Shown in pieces: positions 57,415 through 64,000 of a DNA stretch of 64,000 nucleotides (positions are counted from its first letter, which is position 1; each line of letters opens with the position of its first letter). The stretch lies in contig JAHIVC010000027.1 of the NCBI GenBank assembly GCA_018816945.1, positions 62,001-126,000 on the forward strand. Reading direction: 5' to 3'. Under the pieces are notes generated by a model, which did no database searches, was not told where the DNA came from, and worked only from the letters and a program-made list of their open reading frames with translations. The position numbers and the translations under genes were made by a program. Source of the stretch: Bacteroidota bacterium. GTDB taxonomy: Bacteria > Bacteroidota > Bacteroidia > Bacteroidales > GCA-2711565.

Positions 57415-57549
57415 ATGATGCACCACCATGAGAAAATGATGCACCACCATGAAAAAATCATGCACCACCATGAGAAAATCATTCACCACCGTGAAAAAAT
57501 GATGCACCACCATGAGAAAATCATTCACCACCATGAAAAAGTCATTCAC
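57415..57549. repeat. 21-bp tandem repeat (6.4 copies)
   Basis: Units of 21 bases follow each other without spacers (atgatgcaccaccatgagaa type). Read on the plus strand they encode the heptad MMHHHEK/IIHHHEK six times from ATG 57415; in another frame every unit ends with a stop. Differences among units are few (atg/atc, gag/gaa, one cgt). It may be a variable-number repeat, a His-rich peptide or both. It lies 95 bases upstream of the 57644 gene. Confidence 0.7.
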
Positions 57550-57643
57550 CCTTGCAGGTTTATCATTTTATTTAGCGCGGCGGTTAAAAAAATCACTTAC
57601 TAATTAAAAAAATCAATTATTTATTCATTAAAACCATTTTATT

Positions 57644-58300
57644 ATGCAAACAAATCAAAACATAGCCGACAAATTATTAAAATACAGCATTTGTATTGAT
57701 AATGCCAGAAGCGATCGTGACATCCAATCCAAATTAAGTGCTTTTGGTTATACTGCCGAAAAATTAACTATTGGAAAAACCATGTGGGAAGTATGCGACG
57801 TACTGGTAAAAACACAGATTAAAGAATATGGAGATCAGTTTGAAGCTACCAACGTATTAAATGCACTGTGGAAAACGGCTGAAAATGCCTATATAAATTC
57901 GCTGAAAATAGCTCGCGTTGCTTTTGTGGATGATGCTTCGGCTCAGGCAGCACTTTTGCTGAACAACAAACGTAAAGATAGTTTATCGGGCTGGTTACAA
58001 CAAAGTGAAAGCTTTTATGCAAATTTAATAGCCAGTGAATCGTTTAAAACCCGTATGAGTGCTTATGGTTATACCAATGAAAAGCTATTAGCCGAACAGC
58101 AGCAAATAACCAATCTAAAAACTGCCAAGTTGAATCAGGAAAAAGAAAAAGGGCAGGCTCAACAAGCAACGCTTAACCGTGATAAAAAGATGGACGAACT
58201 GGATGCCTGGGTAAGCGATTTTATTGTTATTGCACGCGTTGCCCTTGCAGAAACCCCACAATACCTTGAGAAACTGGGAATTTTAGAGCGATCGGAATAA
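57644..58300 (+). CDS. Helical protein with an internal duplication
   Basis: A 218-aa protein with no known function. It is all-helical and looks like two related halves: KLSAFGYTAEKL ... LKIARVAF in the first and RMSAYGYTNEKL ... FIVIARVAL in the second. This duplicated GYT-EKL pattern fits tandem helical bundles used for protein-protein contact. No signal peptide or transmembrane segment. It stands between the 21-bp repeats and the 54-bp repeats, on the strand opposite to the restriction cluster. I cannot say whether it belongs to it. Confidence 0.6.
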   Translation: MQTNQNIADKLLKYSICIDNARSDRDIQSKLSAFGYTAEKLTIGKTMWEVCDVLVKTQIKEYGDQFEATNVLNALWKTAENAYINSLKIARVAFVDDASAQAALLLNNKRKDSLSGWLQQSESFYANLIASESFKTRMSAYGYTNEKLLAEQQQITNLKTAKLNQEKEKGQAQQATLNRDKKMDELDAWVSDFIVIARVALAETPQYLEKLGILERSE

Positions 58301-58343
58301 AGACCACATTCATTTCGACACCCTTCGACTACATCTCAACTGC

Positions 58344-58482
58344 GCTCGATGTGACAATTTCAGGTCAGTTCGAGCTCGTCGAGAACTGCATTTACCAGCT
58401 CGATGTGACAATTTCAGGTCAGTTCGAGCTCGTCGAGAACTGCATTTACCAGCTCGATGTGACAATTTCAAGTCAGTTCGAG
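58344..58482. repeat. 54-bp tandem repeat (2.6 copies)
   Basis: The word gctcgatgtgacaattt starts at 58344, 58398 and 58452, exactly 54 bases apart. Each unit contains an inverted repeat (cagttcgagctc / gtcgagaactg type). It resembles the common Bacteroidota REP-like sequence and shows no spacer variation, so it is not a CRISPR array. Confidence 0.7.
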
Positions 58483-58515
58483 CCCCAATAAGCAACATAA
58501 AATTCAGTAAAAGAT

Positions 58516-58549
58516 AAGCGGTTCCGAAATTTCGGAACAGCTTTCTTTT
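58516..58549 (+). terminator. Possible terminator
   Basis: gttccgaaatttcggaac (58521-58538) is a perfect palindrome flanked by imperfect aagc/gctt arms and followed by tttcttttt. It could end transcripts of the 57644 gene, though about 220 bases lie between. The rest of the gap 58301-58766 is AT-rich with no gene. Confidence 0.5.
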
Positions 58550-58766
58550 TGAATGAATATCATGAGATTAGGTTTATCAAACTGAATTTTGGCAATTAAA
58601 TTACAAATTTCATTACCACATTATAATTTCAGTTTCATAATATGACAGATGCGGATTAATATTTTTAAATTTCTGGATGCTGTATGCTAAAATATCAATG
58701 TTTTATTTTATTATATGGTATTTCAGAGGCATCGATGCGGATATGATCTGAATTATTATCCAATAA

Positions 58767-61394
58767 TTACTTAATAATTCTAAACCCCAAATCGCTACTT
58801 GATTCATTAAGGTAACCTCTATGTCGGTGATAAACACGACTGTAATCAGAATTTACAAAAAAAGAACCACCGCGAATTACCCGATTGGATCCGCTAGCCG
58901 GACCCTGAGGATTGTTTTGAGGACTATCGGCATAGTAATAGAAATAATACCAGTCACTGCACCATTCCTTCACATTACCACTCATATCATAAATACCCAG
59001 TTCATTAGGAGCCTTTTTACCAATGGGATGGGTTACATTGCTGTTTCCATTATACCAGGCAACATCACCAATAATATTACTTCCGCTAAAGGTTTTGGAA
59101 GTGGTATTGTTTCCTCCTCTGGCCGCAAATTCCCATTCGGCTTCTGTGGGCAAACGGCCACCGGCCCATATTGCAAATGCATTGGCCCCATACCAGGTTA
59201 CTTGTACCACGGGATAATCTGCTTTCCTGCTTTTAGGAATAAATTTGCCATCCACATACACAATTTCACATTCAGGATCAACCATCTGGATATATTCCGT
59301 TCCATTAAAACTGCCATTACTATTACATCCAATATTGTTTAAAAAATCACAATAATTACTATTGGTTGTTTCATATTTACTCATTTGGAAACTACCTACG
59401 CTTACCGTGTGAATCGGTTTTTGATCATCCAACCCTAAAGTGCTGCCCATCTGCATTGTACCGCCACTTACCTGAACCATTTCCATAAATATACCCGAAA
59501 CAAACTGCAGAACCTCTCCATAAGCTGTCCCCTTTTGATTTGTAGCATAAGCAACTACATAATAAACTGTTTGAGGATCTAAATCGTTCATGTCGGAACT
59601 GAAGCTGTTTGACACAATTTCATCAGCAGTATAACCTAAATTATTTTCTAAACTGGGATTCACATTTAAACTCCAACATACTCCAACTGCAGCAAAAGTT
59701 CCATTTCCGGTATTTAAAATCACACCGCCAGAAGATGCAGTATTGGATGTAATATGTTCTACTTCGGAAGTTGTCAGGGTTGGAAGAAATATTTCAATGG
59801 TTTCAAAAGATTTCACTTCGCCATATCCGGTTCCCACACTATTCGTAGCATATGCACAATAATAATATTTTGTTTTTTCTGATAAGCCATCAAGCATACT
59901 GATAAAAGAACCCATGCCGGTACCATCCGATGTAAAACCCAAATTATTTTCTAAGGTTGGGTTATTCGTCAAACTCCAACAAACTCCTCTTATTGTAACC
60001 GTTGCATTACCGTTACTAATAACATTTCCACCAGCTTTCGCTGAAACATCACTCACATTCGTCGCAATAGTTGTAGTTACTGTTGGTTTATTAAGGGCTA
60101 AGGTACTGAAGGACTTAACCATGCCGTAAGTCGTTCCCTTTTCATTCGTCGCATAGGCTCTGGCATAATAAACCGTTCCCTGAGTCAGACCACTTACAGC
60201 AGCTGTAAACTCACCCAAGCCGCTTCCATTCGTTGTATAGCCCATATTGTTTTGCAGGGAAGGAGCTTCAGAGGTACCCCAACAAATGCCTCTTGCCGTA
60301 ACAGTGCCATTTCCTGTTCCAATAACATTTCCACCGATTTTCGCTGAGTTTATGGTGATCTCTGTAATATTGGTTGTATTTACCTCAGGAGGTGTAATTG
60401 CAATAGTAGTAAACTGTTTTATTTCACCATAACTGGTTCCGGCCTGATTGATGGCATAAGCAGTTATATAATATTTTGTACCATCAAACAGTCCTGCAAT
60501 GATGCTCACAAAGCTACCTGTACCGGTACCATTGTCGGTGTGTCCCAAACTAGTTCCCATTGTAGGATTACCTGTGATATTCCAGCACACTCCTCTGGAA
60601 GTAACATGACCATTTCCTTCACCAGTTACCTCGGATGTAATTTGTGCAGAATTTACGGTAACATTAGAAATGATTCCTGTTATTACCACCGCGGAAGTAA
60701 TTGGCACTGTTGAAAACTGTTTAACAATTCCATAACTGTTCCCAATTGCATTAGTTGCATAGGCTCTGACATAATAGGTTCTACCCTGAACAAGGTTTGT
60801 AATTTCACTGACAAAGCTACCAGTTCCACTTCCATTGGACGTTTGACCGAGTTTACTTTCAAGCGATGGATTTTGACTTTGGCTCCACACAACTCCCCTA
60901 TTAAGAATTGGTGAACCACCATCCTGAGTTACTACTCCCCCACTTCTTGCACTGGTAATAGTAATATTTGACACATCATTCGTAAGTACGATTGGAGGGC
61001 CGGTTGTAGAAGTCCTAATCGAGTCCTGAGCACTGTATATTGTTAAAGTTGCAGTAGTTATATATGCCCGAATATAATAAATTGTATTCGAATTTAAATT
61101 GCTTAGTAAACTGGTAAAAGTACCTGCCTGATGAAGAGCTCCTTTTGAAGTTTTAAAATCATTAATGGTTGGGTTTTGATCCACACTCCAACAATGGCCA
61201 TGTTCAATAATTATTAAATCACTAATTTCAGTTATGGTTGTAGTTATTTGAGCACTTTGGTAGCTAACGTTAGTAGAGCTGGTTTGTCCGAATAACACTT
61301 TGTTCTTTTCAATATCCTTTTCATCGGAAAATTTCTGGCAGGAAACAATCAAAAACAGTGAACTAATTATAAAATAAATAATTTGTTTTTTCAT
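58767..61394 (-). CDS. Lipoprotein with Fn3-like repeats and a formylglycine-generating-enzyme-like domain
   Basis: A large (875 aa) surface or periplasmic lipoprotein (Cys19 in FLIVSC). Residues ~30-625 hold six Ig/Fn3-like repeats of about 95 aa, each with RGVCWS...NPT and YYVRAYATN..G..YG, a pattern common in Bacteroidota. The C-terminal ~245 residues are an FGE/SUMF1-type domain: QVSGGTMQMGS, RLPTEAEWEFAARGG, MSGNVKEWCSDW, GGSFF...DLGFRIIK. True FGE converts Cys to formylglycine in sulfatases; many secreted relatives bind rather than catalyse. No sulfatase is adjacent. The repeats may change in number by recombination. Confidence 0.85.
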   Translation of the reverse strand: MKKQIIYFIISSLFLIVSCQKFSDEKDIEKNKVLFGQTSSTNVSYQSAQITTTITEISDLIIIEHGHCWSVDQNPTINDFKTSKGALHQAGTFTSLLSNLNSNTIYYIRAYITTATLTIYSAQDSIRTSTTGPPIVLTNDVSNITITSARSGGVVTQDGGSPILNRGVVWSQSQNPSLESKLGQTSNGSGTGSFVSEITNLVQGRTYYVRAYATNAIGNSYGIVKQFSTVPITSAVVITGIISNVTVNSAQITSEVTGEGNGHVTSRGVCWNITGNPTMGTSLGHTDNGTGTGSFVSIIAGLFDGTKYYITAYAINQAGTSYGEIKQFTTIAITPPEVNTTNITEITINSAKIGGNVIGTGNGTVTARGICWGTSEAPSLQNNMGYTTNGSGLGEFTAAVSGLTQGTVYYARAYATNEKGTTYGMVKSFSTLALNKPTVTTTIATNVSDVSAKAGGNVISNGNATVTIRGVCWSLTNNPTLENNLGFTSDGTGMGSFISMLDGLSEKTKYYYCAYATNSVGTGYGEVKSFETIEIFLPTLTTSEVEHITSNTASSGGVILNTGNGTFAAVGVCWSLNVNPSLENNLGYTADEIVSNSFSSDMNDLDPQTVYYVVAYATNQKGTAYGEVLQFVSGIFMEMVQVSGGTMQMGSTLGLDDQKPIHTVSVGSFQMSKYETTNSNYCDFLNNIGCNSNGSFNGTEYIQMVDPECEIVYVDGKFIPKSRKADYPVVQVTWYGANAFAIWAGGRLPTEAEWEFAARGGNNTTSKTFSGSNIIGDVAWYNGNSNVTHPIGKKAPNELGIYDMSGNVKEWCSDWYYFYYYADSPQNNPQGPASGSNRVIRGGSFFVNSDYSRVYHRHRGYLNESSSDLGFRIIK

Positions 61395-61544
61395 GACCAG
61401 TCCATACTTTTAATTCTTGGTTATTAATGGAGTAGGCTAATTTAAATAAAAAAATTATATATTCAATCAACATCCAAATGAAGAATTATTGAATAGTCAA
61501 AATAATGATGTTCGTGGATTAATAATATTATAAATTTGTAACGA

Positions 61545-61659
61545 AACTCCGAATCAGACATTCTAAATTTTTAAATATGAATTCTGATCGAAGGGTATGA
61601 ACAAAAATGTTTATGCCTCCCGAATCCTGCGGAGCAGGACGAATTGGAAAGGTGAAACG
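61545..61659 (+). ncRNA. Structured leader RNA, candidate riboswitch
   Basis: A -7 box TAAATTTG (61531-61538) would start RNA near 61545, so the 115-base leader up to the ATG at 61660 is packed with stems: atcaga (61553-61558) with tctgat (61583-61588); gaaca/tgttt around 61599-61612 with ggg/ccc extension; tcctgc (61625-61630) with gcagga (61634-61639). Between them sit repeated cgaa joints and conserved-looking gcctcccgaa and ggaaaggtgaaacg, the last holding the ribosome-binding site. The layout recalls, from memory, Moco-type RNAs (GCCUCCC), but I cannot confirm it. Confidence 0.45.
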
Positions 61660-62844
61660 ATGAAATCAAAAGCTGAAGATCTTTGGCTGAAAGCATCTGT
61701 AATAGGTAGCTTATGGGCTTCGGTAGAAATAATATTAGGTAGTTTTTTTCATAACCTGCAATTACCCTTTGCAGGCACATTACTTGCTATTTTTTCGGTA
61801 ATATTTATCGTCGCGAGCCAACAATTATGGAGCGAAACAGGAATTATCTGGCGTGCCGGACTTATCTGCGCCATTATGAAATCTATTTCGCCGAGTGCCG
61901 TAATTCTGGGTCCAATGACCGGGATTTTCCTAGAAGCCATCGTACTGGAATTGTTCATTTTTATTTTTGGGCGAAATTTACTGGGATACATAATTGCCGG
62001 ATCTATTGCGGTATTAAGTGCATTGGCTCATAAAATTTTTACATTATTGCTCATTTATGGCTGGGACTCGGTCAAGATACTTGCTAACCTTTATCGTTAT
62101 GCAATGAAACAAATCAGGGTTGAAAGCATCAATCCAATGGATGCTTTGATTATCCTGATAGCTGGCTATTTGATTTTAGGAATTTTCGCAGCAATTACCG
62201 GATTTTTTATTGGTAAAAAAGCAAAATCAGAAAAAACATATTCCAAAATCAAGATTAGTTCCACTTCTGAAAATCCTGACCTCTTTTACAATTTAAAAGA
62301 ATACCAAAAATATTCATTATGGATTTTAACTATTAATCTGGTTTACATTGTATCCGCATTATTTATCCTCAATAACTACAGTTTAATATTCGGTTTTGTC
62401 GCCACCCTGATTTATATTGGTTTTCATGCATTGAGGTATAAGAATTCGTTTCGTCAATTTAAAAGGCCATTTTTGTGGATGCAACTCTTAATACTTATCA
62501 TCTTATCCATATTCTTTCATTCAGGTTCAGAGCCTAACATTAGTTCAAATTTCGCAGGATTGTTGATGGGTACAAATATGTCGTTGCGTGCAATAATTGT
62601 GATTTTAGGTTTCTCGGCAATTAGTGTAGAATTGAGAAATCCACTCGTTAAAACCTTATTGCACAAGCGAGGCCTTTCACAATTATACAATTCGCTCGGA
62701 TTGGCATTTTCCGCCTTACCTTCTATTTTAGACAATGTTTCAAAACCTCAAAACATGTTTAAAAAACCGTTTAAAACCATCGGAGAAATTTTACTTCACG
62801 CTGATCACTTGTTAAGTATTTTTAAAGATCCGCCAAATGAATAA
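61660..62844 (+). CDS. Polytopic membrane protein, possible transporter component
   Basis: A 394-aa inner-membrane protein with about ten hydrophobic helices, starting at ATG 61660 (MKSKAEDLWLKASVIGSLWAS) with an aaaggtg ribosome-binding site 6-12 bases upstream; a frame 21 codons longer reads through the leader RNA. The first half (LQLPFAGTLLAIFSVIFIV..., SISPSAVILGPMTGI) resembles ECF-type substrate-binding or related permease proteins; the second half is unassigned. It overlaps the NTPase gene by eight bases, so the pair is coupled. Substrate unknown; if the leader is a metal-cofactor riboswitch the pair may handle a related compound. Confidence 0.6.
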   Translation: MKSKAEDLWLKASVIGSLWASVEIILGSFFHNLQLPFAGTLLAIFSVIFIVASQQLWSETGIIWRAGLICAIMKSISPSAVILGPMTGIFLEAIVLELFIFIFGRNLLGYIIAGSIAVLSALAHKIFTLLLIYGWDSVKILANLYRYAMKQIRVESINPMDALIILIAGYLILGIFAAITGFFIGKKAKSEKTYSKIKISSTSENPDLFYNLKEYQKYSLWILTINLVYIVSALFILNNYSLIFGFVATLIYIGFHALRYKNSFRQFKRPFLWMQLLILIILSIFFHSGSEPNISSNFAGLLMGTNMSLRAIIVILGFSAISVELRNPLVKTLLHKRGLSQLYNSLGLAFSALPSILDNVSKPQNMFKKPFKTIGEILLHADHLLSIFKDPPNE

Positions 62845-63313
62845 AATAACAATAATTAGTGGCCAGAAACAAAGTGGAAAAACTACCTATCTGGTCAATT
62901 TCCTAAAAATAAATAAAGCAGACGGAAATAATTACGAAGGCTTTGTTGCCCTTGGCACATTTAAAAATGGCGTCAGAAATTCTTTTAGTTTAATAAATAT
63001 CTCAACAAATGACGAAATGCTCTTTATGAATTCGGAACCTATTTCAAATGCACCAAAACAGGGAAAATTTTACATAAACCCTGAGGGAATTGCTTTTGGC
63101 GAAAATATTTTAAAAAAGGCACTTAACTCTGATTGCAAAGGAGTTGTGATTGATGAAATAGGCCCATTGGAACTAAACAATGAAGGATGGGCCGGGCAAT
63201 TTAAATTATTATTAAATACGGATAAAGAAATTGTCATAACAGTAAGAACTTCTTTAATACAACGTGTGATTTCTTTTTTTGAGCTAAAGAATTTTGTAAT
63301 AATTCGTATTTAG
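62837..63313 (+). CDS. Small NTPase of the THEP1/nucleoside-triphosphatase type
   Basis: A 158-aa P-loop protein. Walker A is GQKQSGKTTYLV (residues 8-19), Walker B is VVIDEIGPLELNNEGW, the pattern of THEP1-like nucleoside triphosphatases (also in DUF2478 proteins near molybdenum genes). It may power or regulate the membrane protein encoded just upstream (eight-base overlap). It has no ABC signature motif, so it is not a normal ABC ATPase. Fairly sure of the fold, unsure of the role. Confidence 0.7.
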   Translation: MNKITIISGQKQSGKTTYLVNFLKINKADGNNYEGFVALGTFKNGVRNSFSLINISTNDEMLFMNSEPISNAPKQGKFYINPEGIAFGENILKKALNSDCKGVVIDEIGPLELNNEGWAGQFKLLLNTDKEIVITVRTSLIQRVISFFELKNFVIIRI

Positions 63314-63443
63314 AAACACAAAAGATCTCATTTTTTGTTCTCATTTTCAGTTTCATATAAACTCTATAATTAAAAGCAATACAATCACCTATATCAAATT
63401 AGTTATTATATTTGATATAGTATTCATATCATACTGATCTTAA

Positions 63444-63818
63444 ATGTTTGAAATAAAGTACAATTATGAAACTCATGACGGTAAGGATGTCATTTTCCGG
63501 GAGTTAACTGGAGAAATAACGATTCTAATCATAATTGAATCCTTTCAATTCTTAATATCTCAAAAAAAAATCAGCAAACAATGTGTTGGTATTATCACCG
63601 ATACGACTAACGCAAAGATGAATGTAAAAATTTCTGAACTCAAAGAAATATATAATTACTTGCGAAAAAGTCCTGAACTGCAAAATATAAAGTTGGCAAT
63701 TATTGTAAATACACCTGGAAAAACAATTCTACCGATGACTGCCATGAGGACATTCACAAATATCAGAATACAGCCATTTAGCGGTCAAAAGGCTGCCATA
63801 AAATGGATACTCAGATGA
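63444..63818 (+). CDS. STAS/SpoIIAA-like protein
   Basis: A 124-aa single-domain protein with alternating strands and helices (VIFRELTGEITILIIIESFQFLIS, then CVGIITDTTNAKMNVKISELKEIYNYL, AIIVNTPGKTI). This resembles the STAS/SpoIIAA-like fold common in Bacteroidota signalling or lipid-binding proteins. No phosphorylatable Ser is certain. It stands 130 bases after the NTPase gene and probably has its own transcription. Role unknown. Confidence 0.5.
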   Translation: MFEIKYNYETHDGKDVIFRELTGEITILIIIESFQFLISQKKISKQCVGIITDTTNAKMNVKISELKEIYNYLRKSPELQNIKLAIIVNTPGKTILPMTAMRTFTNIRIQPFSGQKAAIKWILR

Positions 63819-64000
63819 AGTATTCGTAATTTTTTACTACACTAATATCTTATTTTTCAATTTATTAATTACATCGTTTATTTAGAAGAGGTTTATATTT
63901 TAAATCTAGCTTTATAGATATGTAACTATTGAAGATATTTTGTAAATTTATAAACTGATTCGTGTTTCACATGAACGACTAAAAAGATTTGAACACCTTC
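63819..64000. other. Right end of the window
   Basis: AT-rich, no gene recognised in the last 182 bases; the next gene lies outside. Confidence 0.4.

Noticed and set aside
57361-57549. Minus-strand hydrophobic Val/Phe-rich 62-aa repeat frame
   Set aside because: Mirror image of the 21-bp repeat; no start context and no recognisable family.
57415-58482. Possible CRISPR array from the 21-bp and 54-bp repeats
   Set aside because: The repeats are contiguous without unique spacers of constant length, and no cas gene is present.
58310-58498. Minus-strand Arg/Ser-rich repeat protein of 62 aa
   Set aside because: It is a translation of the 54-bp REP-like array; composition and lack of a domain or start context argue against a gene.

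Overview
The window looks like chromosomal DNA of a Bacteroidota bacterium, most likely in the Bacteroidales/Marinilabiliales range. The DNA is AT-rich. Several promoters fit the Bacteroidota pattern TTG-N18-23-TAnnTTTG, and most genes lack a Shine-Dalgarno sequence. The gene content is also typical: type-B L31, a type III phosphoglycerate dehydrogenase beside a serC-type aminotransferase, DUF1015, two GH29 fucosidases, and many lipoproteins with a Cys near residue 18-20. No rRNA, CRISPR array, integrase or IS transposase was seen.

Layout. 1-900: 5' end of an XRE-type regulator, then a long AT-rich spacer with an inverted repeat and a dispersed two-hairpin repeat. 902-12700: amino-acid biosynthesis. 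The lysine/DAP operon dapA-lysC-lysA-dapB lies opposite an ACT-domain protein. The methionine set (aspartate kinase, metY, metA, then asd) sits behind a promoter and a SAM-I riboswitch. Each branch thus has its own aspartate kinase. 12.7-20.5 kb: a VanY-like peptidase, an Ala/Gly:cation symporter, Lon, a GlmU-like protein and L31. 20.8-27.1 kb: a LuxC-type acyl-CoA reductase opposite serC-serA-four-helix-bundle-DUF1015, a 58-aa winged-helix protein and the PLP homeostasis protein. 27.1-45 kb: mixed housekeeping and transport genes (galactokinase, erythromycin-esterase homologue, amidase, arginine deiminase, CNNM/CBS protein, RsgA, a frameshifted amidohydrolase, a uracil permease with an unusual AGGAGG site, an FtsX-type permease). 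Inside this stretch, a tRNA-Arg(ACG) gene is preceded by a partial copy of itself and a small GIY-YIG nuclease gene.

45.4-58.5 kb is the accessory part. Two alpha-L-fucosidases flank an oppositely oriented PD-(D/E)XK-like protein. Next comes a minus-strand cluster radC-mod-res plus a fourth gene that fuses a zinc deaminase domain to a GHKL-type (HATPase_c_4) ATPase and a winged helix. This cluster is bordered by unusual tandem repeats (63 bp, 21 bp and 54 bp periods). 58.7-64 kb holds a large lipoprotein with six Fn3-like repeats and a formylglycine-generating-enzyme-like domain, a membrane protein/NTPase pair behind a structured leader RNA, and a STAS-like protein.

The best candidates for something undescribed are: (1) the deaminase-GHKL-wHTH protein coupled to a type III restriction-modification cluster with radC; (2) the GIY-YIG unit embedded in tRNA-Arg with duplicated target sequence; (3) short palindromes that interrupt otherwise matching sequence copies, in the partial tRNA and in one of two dispersed repeats; (4) the structured leader ahead of the membrane protein/NTPase pair. 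All functional statements come from reading motifs; no database search was run.
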